Shown here piece after piece: positions 1 to 5,680 of a stretch of DNA of 5,680 nt. A program made the position numbers and the translations under genes. Within the stretch, counting starts at the first letter, position 1. Every line of letters starts with the position of its first letter. This DNA comes from an uncultured Lachnospiraceae bacterium. Lineage in GTDB: Bacteria > Bacillota > Clostridia > Lachnospirales > Lachnospiraceae. The stretch covers positions 1-5,680 of the forward strand of contig CAJUBR010000122.1 in NCBI GenBank assembly GCA_910584695.1, in the 5' to 3' direction. Under the pieces are notes generated by a model, which was not told where the DNA came from, did no database searches, and was given only the letters and a program-made list of their open reading frames with translations.

Positions 1-474
1 ACCTTTACGATAGAGCAGGCAGAAATACCGAAAGGAGCACCGGAAAGCAGTATGCCGGGAGCTGTCGGTTCGATAACAAATGTACTGCTAAGTGCAGGAT
101 GGGAATGGTCCGATCAGAGTATCCAATTAAGTGCGGGTCAGACTGTTGTAACAACTGCTGTTTATAATGGAACAGATAAGAATAATTACAAAACGACTAC
201 GGTATCGGTAAGTTTGACTGGTACGAACTGTGATCATAATAACACGGCAAGAGAGACAAAAATCATTAAAGAGGCAACTTGTGAAGAAGCCGGTAGCAGT
301 GTTGAAATCTGTAAGGCATGTAATACAACGATTATTAGTAGTGAAAAAGAGATTAAGGCACTTGGACATACGGGAGGAACTGCAACTTGTAGTTCGCAGG
401 CGGTCTGTGTAAGATGTGGAGCGGCATATGGATTACGTGATTTAGAAAATCATGTCCATGTAGTTCTGGAGGAT
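1..474 (+). repeat. Shared tail module, copy 1 (in upstream gene)
   Basis: This copy aligns in frame with 5203-5679. Protein landmarks in the same order are FTIE-AEIP-GAPE, LSAGWEWS, AVYNGTD, NNYKTTTV, LTG, ATC, GHTGGTATC, AVCVRCG and ENHVH. More than half of the residues are identical by eye, with a two-residue and a one-residue gap. An exact 25-base match covers 89-113, encoding LSAGWEWS. Confidence 0.92.
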
Positions 475-1317
475 AAAGTGGATGCAAACTGCCGGCATGA
501 AGGATATACGGGAGATATCCGTTGTGAAGATTGTACGCAGGTGATTCAAAAAGGAGCAACGATTGCGAAAACAACTCATAAATGGAATGCCGGAACGGTG
601 ACAAAAGCTGCAACAGCAACAGAAGATGGTGTTAAAACCTTTACCTGTACGGTGTGTGGGGAGAAAAAAACAGAACGGATTCCAAAGACTGGGGGCGATA
701 CGCCAACCCCGACACCAACACCTATTGAAAGCCTGGAAGTAGGAGATTTTGTAGAGGATTCTGCATCAAAGGGAATCTATCAGGTTACAAAGGTGACTTC
801 TAAAGTGAAGACGGTAAGGTATGTATTACCGTCAAACAGTAAAAAAAATATAACCATACCAAATCAGATTGTAGTAAATAGTACGGCTTATCAGGTAACC
901 GCTATCGCTGATAATGCATTTAAAAACAATAAGACGGTTCAAACCATAAAAATCGGAAAGAATATAAAAATAGTTGGTGAAAGTGCATTTTATGGTTGCA
1001 GTAATTTAAAGAACGTAACTTTTTCGAATAATACAACCACGATTAGTAGAAAGGCATTTTATAAGTGTACAAAACTGACCAGTCTTACTATTCCGGCTAA
1101 GGTAAGTAAAATTGGCAGCAAAGCGTTCTATGGCTGCAAGAAATTGAAAAAGATTACGATTAAGACAACAAGTCTTACGAATAAGAAGGTAGGCAGTCAG
1201 GCATTTAAGGGAATTGCATCAAAGGCAACGATCAAGGTGCCAAAGAAGAAACTGGCAGCTTATAAGAAACTGTTAAAAGCAAAAGGTGTTAGTTCTAAAG
1301 CAAAGATAAAAAAATAG
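1..1317 (+). CDS. Secreted multimodular surface protein, C-terminal part (5' end outside window)
   Basis: The frame is open from base 1 and ends at TAG 1315-1317, giving 438 visible codons. The ATG at 52 is internal, because the 17 codons before it (TFTIEQAEIP...) match the interior of the downstream gene. Visible order, counting from the first codon: end of a beta repeat and a GWEW/NNYKTTTV beta module (about 1-76); cysteine modules with CKAC, CVRC, CEDC and CTVC (about 77-225); IPKTGG and a Thr-Pro linker (227-241); BspA-like LRR_5 repeats (about 298-410); a cap with 12 lysines in its last 30 residues. Proteins with such tails are normally exported and held at the cell surface; no sortase signal or final membrane helix is present. 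The N-terminal head is missing, so the activity is unknown. Because the tail matches that of the adjacent amylase, the head may also be a carbohydrate-active enzyme, but this is inference. Confidence 0.93.
   Translation, partial: TFTIEQAEIPKGAPESSMPGAVGSITNVLLSAGWEWSDQSIQLSAGQTVVTTAVYNGTDKNNYKTTTVSVSLTGTNCDHNNTARETKIIKEATCEEAGSSVEICKACNTTIISSEKEIKALGHTGGTATCSSQAVCVRCGAAYGLRDLENHVHVVLEDKVDANCRHEGYTGDIRCEDCTQVIQKGATIAKTTHKWNAGTVTKAATATEDGVKTFTCTVCGEKKTERIPKTGGDTPTPTPTPIESLEVGDFVEDSASKGIYQVTKVTSKVKTVRYVLPSNSKKNITIPNQIVVNSTAYQVTAIADNAFKNNKTVQTIKIGKNIKIVGESAFYGCSNLKNVTFSNNTTTISRKAFYKCTKLTSLTIPAKVSKIGSKAFYGCKKLKKITIKTTSLTNKKVGSQAFKGIASKATIKVPKKKLAAYKKLLKAKGVSSKAKIKK
229..675 (+). repeat. Four cysteine (CxxC) modules encoded in the upstream gene
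   Basis: Four related units of roughly 30-45 residues each carry one CxxC: CKAC (310-321), CVRC (406-417), CEDC (523-534) and CTVC (646-657). The first three also have a lone Cys upstream (codons 229, 280, 388 and 490), and units end near a GH, NH or TH motif. The second contains GHTGGTATC. The last is degenerate, with Ala-Ala-Thr where the others have Ala-Thr-Cys. They resemble small zinc-ribbon-like or disulfide-linked knuckles seen in secreted proteins of gut Firmicutes. The ligand is not known from the sequence. Confidence 0.75.
679..723 (+). other. IPKTGG and Thr-Pro linker
   Basis: The codons give IPKTGGDTPTPTPTP. This is a flexible, extended spacer of the kind that separates domains in secreted proteins. 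It divides the cysteine modules from the leucine-rich repeats. The IPKTGG resembles a sortase signal but sits about 200 residues from the C terminus with no hydrophobic segment after it. Confidence 0.75.
898..1230 (+). repeat. BspA-like leucine-rich repeats (LRR_5 type), five units
   Basis: The Ala-Phe pairs of the repeat (AFKNN, AFYGC, AFYKC, AFYGC, AFKGI) start at 916, 985, 1054, 1123 and 1201. The first three intervals are exactly 69 bases (23 residues) and the last is 78. Each unit follows the pattern I-G-x-x-A-F-x-x-C-x-x-L-x-x-I/V-x-I, the BspA/LRR_5 consensus. The array is followed by a lysine-rich cap ending KAKIKK. BspA-type repeats generally bind proteins or surfaces. Here they probably position or retain the protein at the cell surface, which is inference. 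Confidence 0.88.
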
Positions 1318-1329
1318 TACAATATAAAT

Positions 1330-1359
1330 ACAACTGGGAGGGAGCATCCCTCCCGTTGT
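1330..1359 (+). terminator. Strong GC-rich hairpin, probable terminator of the upstream gene
   Basis: It begins 13 bases after the upstream stop codon. ACAAC (1330-1334) pairs with GTTGT (1355-1359), and GGGAGGGA (1336-1343) pairs with TCCCTCCC (1347-1354). The loop is GCA and one T (1335) is bulged, so 13 base pairs form. The following bases (TAGTTAAAATATTATT) are AT-rich but lack a clean run of T, so termination may be incomplete or helped by other factors. Confidence 0.78.
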
Positions 1360-1373
1360 TAGTTAAAATATTA

Positions 1374-1403
1374 TTGAGTTTATAGAGATTGCTTGTGTAT
1401 AAA
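1374..1403 (+). promoter_or_regulatory. Possible sigma-A promoter of the amylase gene
   Basis: TTGAGT (1374-1379) matches four of six bases of the -35 consensus and TATAAA (1398-1403) matches five of six of the -10. They are 18 bases apart, and a TG directly precedes the -10. The pair lies between the hairpin and the ribosome-binding site, where a promoter is expected. Transcription would begin near 1410, giving a leader of only about a dozen bases that opens with the Shine-Dalgarno. The region is very AT-rich, so a chance match is possible. No operator or riboswitch is visible. Confidence 0.45.
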
Positions 1404-1410
1404 ATAAAAA

Positions 1411-1417
1411 AGGGAGG
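1411..1417 (+). promoter_or_regulatory. Shine-Dalgarno (AGGGAGG) that decides a CTG start
   Basis: AGGGAGG is a strong ribosome-binding site. It is 5 bases before CTG (1423), 2 before ATT (1420) and 17 before GTG (1435). An in-frame TAA at 1405-1407 bars any earlier start. CTG is the only near-cognate codon at normal spacing, and it directly begins the basic RKYVWRR region of the signal peptide. Confidence 0.75.
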
Positions 1418-1422
1418 TTATT

Positions 1423-1527
1423 CTGAGAAAGTATGTGTGGAGAAGATGTTTGAGTATTCTGTTGGCTGCCGTGTTGTTAGTTAGCAACCCTGTTTATAAT
1501 TTTTCAGGTGTAGTAAATGCGGCTGCA
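1423..1527 (+). other. Signal peptide coding segment of the amylase
   Basis: From CTG 1423 the protein reads (M)RKYVWRRC, then a hydrophobic core LSILLAAVLLV, then a polar stretch ending VVNAAA. Cleavage is likely after A33 or A35. There is no lipobox, so this is a standard Sec signal (type I). The segment shows that translation must begin well before the first in-frame ATG. Confidence 0.82.
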
Positions 1528-4500
1528 ATTGATGATGAGACAAGCGGGACAGAAAACTTTGATACAGGGGAAGATTTAGAAGGTGTTTCCGCACAGGCAG
1601 CAGAGGATGAATCCGGACTGCGGTTGAGACAGGATGCAGATCGCAGTTCCGGGGTATATTATAATACCGACAGCAGTATGACGGATTTTCGTGATGAAAC
1701 GATTTATTTTGTAATGACGACAAGGTTTTATGACGGAGATTCCTCAAATAATGTACAGTGTTGGGACGGACAGGATAAGAATGATGCAAGTGACCCGCCA
1801 TGGAGGGGAGACTTCAAAGGATTAATTGAAAAACTGGATTATATCAAGGCATTGGGATTTACTGCAATCTGGATTACTCCGGTGGTAGAGAATGCCAGTG
1901 GGTATGATTATCATGGATACCATGCAATTAATTTTTCCAAAGTGGATCCCAGATATGAATCCGACGGTTGTACCTATCAGGATTTAATTGATGCAATACA
2001 CGAAAAAGATATGAAGGTGATTCAGGATGTTGTATTTAACCATACCGGTAATTGGGGAGAAGCGAATTTATTGCCGATTGCTTCAAAGAATTACAGTGCG
2101 GATCAGTCGGATTGTGAAGCTACAATGAAACCGAATTATGATTATAAATGGAATGAGGCCGCAGGAGGCAACTACGTATCATCTACGCCACAGGTGCAGT
2201 TTAATACCAGAGAGAAATTGTTGATGGATGCCAGTTATGATACCAATAATATTTATCATCATAACAATTATATCAAAAGCTGGGAAACATATGATGAACA
2301 GGTTACTTCCATAGCGGGAGACTGTATTGATTTGAATACGGAAAATCCTGTTGTATATCATTATCTGGTAAATGCATATAGCCAATATATTGAAATGGGT
2401 GTAGATGCATTCCGTGTGGATACAGTAAAACATGTATCAAGGCTGACTTTTAACAATGCACTGATATCCCAATTGAATGAGGCATATAATCAGACGCATG
2501 GTACCTCAGGAGAAGGCAACTTCTATATGTTTGGTGAGGTCTGTACCCGTGTCCGTGATGTATGGAACCGGGATATTCCGGCATTGTCCTGTCCTTTTTA
2601 TACATGGAAGGAAAGAAAAGCATATGACTGGGACGATAGCGAAACAGCAAAGGCAACGGCTACCAATGAAGCATCCGTGAAGCAGGCTTATGCAGATAAT
2701 CAAAGTAAAAATAATGAGCCTACAAGTAACAATGCACTGCTCAATGGAAATGAATATCATACACCGGATTACAGTAAGGCGTCCGGCATGAATGTGATTG
2801 ATTTTCCGATGCACTGGAACTTTAATAGTGCACGGGACGCATTTAGCGTTGCAGTCAACAACGACCAATATTATAATGATGCAACCTTCAATGTGACCTA
2901 TGTGGATTCCCATGATTATGCACCGGATGGGGCACCGGAAAACCAGCGGTTTGCGGGCAGCACAGAGCAGTGGGTAGAAAACCTGAGCTTAATGTTTACG
3001 TTCCGTGGAATCCCATGTATTTACTATGGATCTGAGATTGAATTCCAAAAGGGAATGCCGATTGACGTAGGTACGACAAAGGCTTTGGCAGAGACTGGCA
3101 GGGCATATTTTGGAGATCACATTGAAGGAAGCGTCAATGCTACAGATTTTGCGAGATATAATAGTGCGACAGGGGCAATGGCAGAAACCTTAAACAATCC
3201 GTTATCCCTTCATATCCAGAGACTTAACAGACTGCGTCTTTGTATTCCGGCACTTCGGAAGGGACAGTATTCTACAGAAGGATGCAACGGAAGTATGGCA
3301 TTTAAGAGACGTTATAAAGATAGTACAACAGACAGTTTTGTTTTGGTTGCCTTAACCAGTGATGCAACCTTTACAGGGATTCCAAACGGAAGGTATGTAG
3401 ATGCGATTACTGGTGATGAAAAGAAGGTATCAGGTGGTACGCTTGCTACTTCCGGTATTAAGGGGCAGGGCGATCTGCGGGTATATGTATTAGATACAGG
3501 TGATAAGACACCGTTTCTGGGTGTGATTGACGGAAAAAGTTCATTTATGTCAGGTGGAACAGACTCTGTAGCAGAAACATCACCGGTGGAAAGAAAGTCT
3601 GGTGGGTCTGGAGCCGTACCGGCAACCAGTGTTACTCTCGATAAGACGTCTGCAACGTTAGACTTTGGGGAAACAGTAAAGCTGACTGCAACGGTTACAC
3701 CAGCCAATGCTACGAATAAGAGAGTATCATGGTCCACCAGTGACAGTAATGTGGCAAAGGTAAGCGGTGGTACTGTTACGGCAGTAAACGAAGGAAACGC
3801 AACGATAACGGCAAAGACATCAAATGGTCTTACGGCAACAGCAAATATTACGGTAAAGGCATCCGGAGTAAAGGTAGAGAGTATTACATTGACCCCAATG
3901 TCAAAGACCTTAAAGGGAGGTGAGACGTTACAATTGACGGCTTCCCTGCTTCCGGAAAATGCAGATCCGAAGTATACTGCCCTTAAATGGAGTTCCAGTG
4001 ACACAAAAGTGGCAGCAGTTGACCAAAAAGGAGTGGTAACAGCAGGAAAGGCAGGAGAAGCGACGATAACTGTTTCCACGGCCTATTTTGGCAAGTCTGC
4101 AACAGCGAAGATAACCGTCAAAGGACCTGCATTTACTTATCTGGATGGAGATGCAGTTTATTTTGAGAAGCCTTCTAGTTGGGGAAGTACAATGTCTGCT
4201 TATTTCTGGACGGGCAGCGGAACATGGAAGAATGCCGAATGGCCTGGAGCTGCTATGACAGTTCTGAATGAAAGTGCAGGTATTTATGGCATAAAATGGC
4301 CGGAGGGAAAACCGGAAGACGGTATGAGTGTTATTTTTACGGATGGTAAAGGTGACAGCACTAAAACAGCTGATTTGCCGGCAAAGATAAACGGTTATTA
4401 TGACCAAAGCGGTTATGTGAGGACAGTAGATCCCAGTGAAGCGGACCCAGATAACCCAGTGGATATAAATAAGTTTACGGCAGCTCCTACCGGCAGTGCC

Positions 4501-5680
4501 TATACGGGAAACCGTGTGAGCTTGACGGCGGCTGCAACAGGTGGAACGGGCACGTTACAGTATCGATTTACAGTACAGCCGAAAAATGGTAGTGAAAGCA
4601 CCATACAGGGTTGGGGGACAGCTGGAACTGCTACATGGACTCCTCAGACAGCCGGCAGATATACGCTTAAAGTATATGTAAAGGATTCCAGTAATGGAAG
4701 TGGGGAGGCAGCTATAGCAAATTATGAAGTAAAAAATAATACTGTGGAAGAGATTCAGGTTTCATTTAATGATCCTACAGCGGAATATATTTATGATGGT
4801 AATCAGAAGAAACCGGATGTGAATGTGAAAGCGGGCAGTACAGTTTTGACAAAGGGAATCGATTATCAGGTAGATTATCAGAACAATGTCAATGCCGGTG
4901 ATAAGAATTCCCAGACGGCACCGACTGTTCTGGTTACGGGAATCGGCAGTTATGTCGGTAAGTTTACGGAAAGCCTGACCTTTACGATTCAGCCAAAGAC
5001 ATTGGCAGACAGCAATGTGAATATAACCGGAACCTATACCTATACCGGAAGTGTGATTATTCCGGCTGTCAGGGTAACAGATGTAGAAAAGACGCTGGTG
5101 AAGGATAGGGATTATAAGATTACATACAGCAACAATAAGAATGCAGGAACGGCTACGGTGAATGTGACCGGAACTGCCAACTATAGTGGAACTGTGCAAA
5201 AAGATTTTACCATAGAAAAAGCAGAAATACCTGCTGGTGCACCGGAACTGGAGATGACGGTAGCAGCAGGTCCATTGGCAAATGTGTTCTTAAGTGCAGG
5301 ATGGGAATGGTCCGAATCAAGCAAAAATATCCAGGTACGAGATGGAATAATGATTTCGGCAGAGGCTGTCTATACTGGAACCGATCAAAATAATTATAAA
5401 ACGACTACCGTAACGGTAAGGCTGACTGGTATTTCCTGCAATCATGAAGGCACAGGGATAGAAACCATAATTACCGAACCGGCAACCTGTACAAAGAACG
5501 GTCGAAAAGATGTTATTTGTGCAAAATGTCATACCAAGATAGGTGCTGGTGAAGTGATTTCGGCATATGGACACACAGGAGGAACAGCAACCTGTATTTC
5601 AAAGGCAGTCTGTGAAAGATGTGGGGAAGAATATGGAAGCCTTAACTTTGAGAACCATGCCCATACAGTTATGGAAGGGA
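1423..5680 (+). CDS. Secreted modular GH13 alpha-amylase with CBM26-like module and adhesin-like tail (3' end outside window)
   Basis: This is an extracellular alpha-amylase expected to cleave internal alpha-1,4 bonds of starch, releasing maltooligosaccharides for uptake. Order, counting CTG 1423 as residue 1: signal peptide 1-33/35; acidic linker; GH13 barrel and C domain about 86-692; Big_2 domains about 732-813 and 816-900; CBM26-like module about 904-1003; Ig/Y_Y_Y-like domain about 1017-1106; two beta repeats about 1107-1266; GWEW module; cysteine modules running off the window. GH13 motifs are intact: DVVFNH (D202-H207), FRVDTVKH with nucleophile D333, FGEV with acid/base E372, and VDSHD with H497 and D498. 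No stop occurs in at least 1419 codons, so the protein is much longer than single-domain amylases (about 450-650 residues). The first in-frame ATG (1678) lies beyond the signal peptide, so a CTG start is preferred; GTG 1435 is the alternative. The tail matches the upstream gene, suggesting surface retention. Substrate breadth and GH13 subfamily are not resolved. Confidence 0.93.
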   Translation, partial: MRKYVWRRCLSILLAAVLLVSNPVYNFSGVVNAAAIDDETSGTENFDTGEDLEGVSAQAAEDESGLRLRQDADRSSGVYYNTDSSMTDFRDETIYFVMTTRFYDGDSSNNVQCWDGQDKNDASDPPWRGDFKGLIEKLDYIKALGFTAIWITPVVENASGYDYHGYHAINFSKVDPRYESDGCTYQDLIDAIHEKDMKVIQDVVFNHTGNWGEANLLPIASKNYSADQSDCEATMKPNYDYKWNEAAGGNYVSSTPQVQFNTREKLLMDASYDTNNIYHHNNYIKSWETYDEQVTSIAGDCIDLNTENPVVYHYLVNAYSQYIEMGVDAFRVDTVKHVSRLTFNNALISQLNEAYNQTHGTSGEGNFYMFGEVCTRVRDVWNRDIPALSCPFYTWKERKAYDWDDSETAKATATNEASVKQAYADNQSKNNEPTSNNALLNGNEYHTPDYSKASGMNVIDFPMHWNFNSARDAFSVAVNNDQYYNDATFNVTYVDSHDYAPDGAPENQRFAGSTEQWVENLSLMFTFRGIPCIYYGSEIEFQKGMPIDVGTTKALAETGRAYFGDHIEGSVNATDFARYNSATGAMAETLNNPLSLHIQRLNRLRLCIPALRKGQYSTEGCNGSMAFKRRYKDSTTDSFVLVALTSDATFTGIPNGRYVDAITGDEKKVSGGTLATSGIKGQGDLRVYVLDTGDKTPFLGVIDGKSSFMSGGTDSVAETSPVERKSGGSGAVPATSVTLDKTSATLDFGETVKLTATVTPANATNKRVSWSTSDSNVAKVSGGTVTAVNEGNATITAKTSNGLTATANITVKASGVKVESITLTPMSKTLKGGETLQLTASLLPENADPKYTALKWSSSDTKVAAVDQKGVVTAGKAGEATITVSTAYFGKSATAKITVKGPAFTYLDGDAVYFEKPSSWGSTMSAYFWTGSGTWKNAEWPGAAMTVLNESAGIYGIKWPEGKPEDGMSVIFTDGKGDSTKTADLPAKINGYYDQSGYVRTVDPSEADPDNPVDINKFTAAPTGSAYTGNRVSLTAAATGGTGTLQYRFTVQPKNGSESTIQGWGTAGTATWTPQTAGRYTLKVYVKDSSNGSGEAAIANYEVKNNTVEEIQVSFNDPTAEYIYDGNQKKPDVNVKAGSTVLTKGIDYQVDYQNNVNAGDKNSQTAPTVLVTGIGSYVGKFTESLTFTIQPKTLADSNVNITGTYTYTGSVIIPAVRVTDVEKTLVKDRDYKITYSNNKNAGTATVNVTGTANYSGTVQKDFTIEKAEIPAGAPELEMTVAAGPLANVFLSAGWEWSESSKNIQVRDGIMISAEAVYTGTDQNNYKTTTVTVRLTGISCNHEGTGIETIITEPATCTKNGRKDVICAKCHTKIGAGEVISAYGHTGGTATCISKAVCERCGEEYGSLNFENHAHTVMEG
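1678..3498 (+). other. GH13 catalytic domain (barrel plus C-terminal beta domain)
   Basis: The domain opens with ETIYFVMTTRFYDGD, typical of the first strand of GH13 enzymes. GDFKGLIEKLDYIKALGFTAIWITP and YDYHGYH (H164) follow, then the four conserved regions carrying D202/H207, R331/D333, E372 and H497/D498. Conserved region V is present as DLN (303-305). The beta C domain closes at RVYVLDTG. The opening and the YHGY motif recall MalS-like and related secreted bacterial amylases, but I do not assign a subfamily. Confidence 0.92.
3616..4122 (+). repeat. Two tandem Big_2 (bacterial Ig-like) domains
   Basis: Unit 1 (about 3616-3858) and unit 2 (about 3868-4119) share the pattern V-x-L-x-x-x-x-x-T-L-x-x-G-E-T-x-x-L-T-A, then N-A-(D/T), W-S-(T/S)-S-D, V-A-(K/A)-V, G-x-V-T-A, G-x-A-T-I-T and I-T-V-K. 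These are rigid beta-sandwich spacers common in cell-surface proteins. Here they separate the catalytic domain from the starch-binding module. Confidence 0.88.
4132..4431 (+). other. CBM26-like starch-binding module
   Basis: The segment has the CBM26 layout: AVYFEKPSSWGS, AYFWTGSG, W-K-N-A-E-W-P-G-A-A-M, a central IYGIKWPEG and a closing GYYDQSGYV. Aromatic residues suited to stacking on glucan rings are Y913, W920, Y927, W929, W935 and W940. CBM26 modules bind starch and maltooligosaccharides, which fits the attached GH13 domain and points to granular or long-chain starch as substrate. Confidence 0.8.
4471..4740 (+). other. Ig-like / Y_Y_Y-like beta domain
   Basis: The segment runs from KFTAAPTGSAYTGNRVSLTA through GGTGTLQYRFTV and TWTPQTAGRYTLKVYVKD to ANYEVKNN. 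This pattern of alternating aromatic strands with a G-x-Y-T-L-K-V-Y-V-K-D core is found in Y_Y_Y or PKD-like accessory domains of secreted Firmicute proteins. It is probably structural. The family name is a best guess. Confidence 0.6.
4741..5220 (+). repeat. Two diverged beta repeats of the surface-protein stalk
   Basis: Unit 1 (4741-4998) and unit 2 (4999-5220) share the order Y-x-Y-(D/T)-G, P-x-V-x-V, L-x-K-(G/D)-x-D-Y-(Q/K)-(V/I)-x-Y, N-N-x-N-A-G, V-T-G-x-x-x-Y-x-G, and a closing F-T-I. This MBG/YDG-like stalk repeat is common in long surface proteins of gut Firmicutes. The window's first codons (TFTIEQAEIP) match the end of unit 2, so the upstream gene probably carries such a repeat too. 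Confidence 0.78.
5203..5679 (+). repeat. Shared tail module, copy 2 (in amylase gene)
   Basis: This copy aligns in frame with 1-474. The exact 25-base match lies at 5291-5315. It includes the GWEW beta module (through about 5436) and the first two cysteine modules, with CAKC (5518-5529) and CERC (5611-5622). The copy is cut by the window end at the point matching base 474 of copy 1, so the amylase probably continues through further cysteine modules and leucine-rich repeats. Confidence 0.92.

Noticed and set aside
52..54. ATG 52 as the start of the first gene
   Set aside because: The frame is open to base 1, and the codons before 52 match internal sequence of the amylase tail. There is no signal peptide and no Shine-Dalgarno at a fitting distance.
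679..696. IPKTGG as a sortase sorting signal
   Set aside because: It is followed by a Thr-Pro linker and about 200 residues of LRR sequence, with no hydrophobic segment and basic tail directly after it.
698..723. Short Thr-Pro codon repeat as a DNA-level tandem repeat or CRISPR-like element
   Set aside because: It is only a few imperfect ACN-CCN codon pairs that fit a protein linker, and there are no spacers or further units.
1678..1680. ATG 1678 as the start of the amylase
   Set aside because: It would drop a well-formed signal peptide and linker, and no strong Shine-Dalgarno precedes it.
2506..2913. Minus-strand open frame (135 codons)
   Set aside because: It overlaps the codons for the GH13 acid/base Glu region and much of the barrel. 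It is a shadow of the conserved + strand gene.
3312..4079. Long minus-strand open frame (255 codons)
   Set aside because: It lies wholly inside the amylase gene opposite the C-domain and Big_2 coding sequence. Its product has no recognisable domain, and the + strand motifs explain the region.

Overview
The window looks like chromosome of a gut or rumen Firmicute, most likely Lachnospiraceae. Three things support this: AT-leaning codon use, strong AGGGAGG-type Shine-Dalgarno sequences, and the protein style (long secreted proteins with Big_2 domains, GWEW/NNYK beta modules, 'GHTGGTATC...CxxCG' cysteine modules and a lysine-rich BspA-type leucine-rich-repeat C terminus). The species cannot be fixed from the sequence alone.

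Layout: two large secreted-protein genes lie in tandem on the + strand, and both run off the window. Positions 1-1317 are the 3' end of the first gene. What remains is a non-catalytic tail: a GWEW beta module, four CxxC-bearing cysteine modules, a Thr-Pro linker and five BspA-like (LRR_5) repeats with a basic C-terminal cap. A 105-base gap (1318-1422) holds a strong GC-rich hairpin, a probable promoter and a strong ribosome-binding site. The second gene fills 1423 to the window end and stays open for at least 1419 codons. It encodes a signal peptide, a GH13 alpha-amylase with all catalytic residues present, two Big_2 domains, a CBM26-like starch-binding module, an Ig-like/Y_Y_Y-like domain and two beta repeats. 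It then reaches the same GWEW and cysteine modules with which the window begins.

The two genes therefore share a tail: positions 1-474 and 5203-5679 are diverged copies of one module, including a 25-base exact match. The simplest reading is a tandem pair of secreted, probably surface-held proteins with interchangeable enzyme heads and a common adhesin-like tail. The downstream one attacks starch or a related alpha-glucan. The head of the upstream protein is outside the window, so its activity is unknown; a second amylase is plausible but not shown.

The most unusual point is the start of the amylase. There is no in-frame ATG before position 1678, yet a well-formed signal peptide lies upstream of that point. 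The start is best placed at a CTG (1423), five bases after the Shine-Dalgarno. No RNA gene, CRISPR array or insertion sequence was seen, and no gene is supported on the minus strand.
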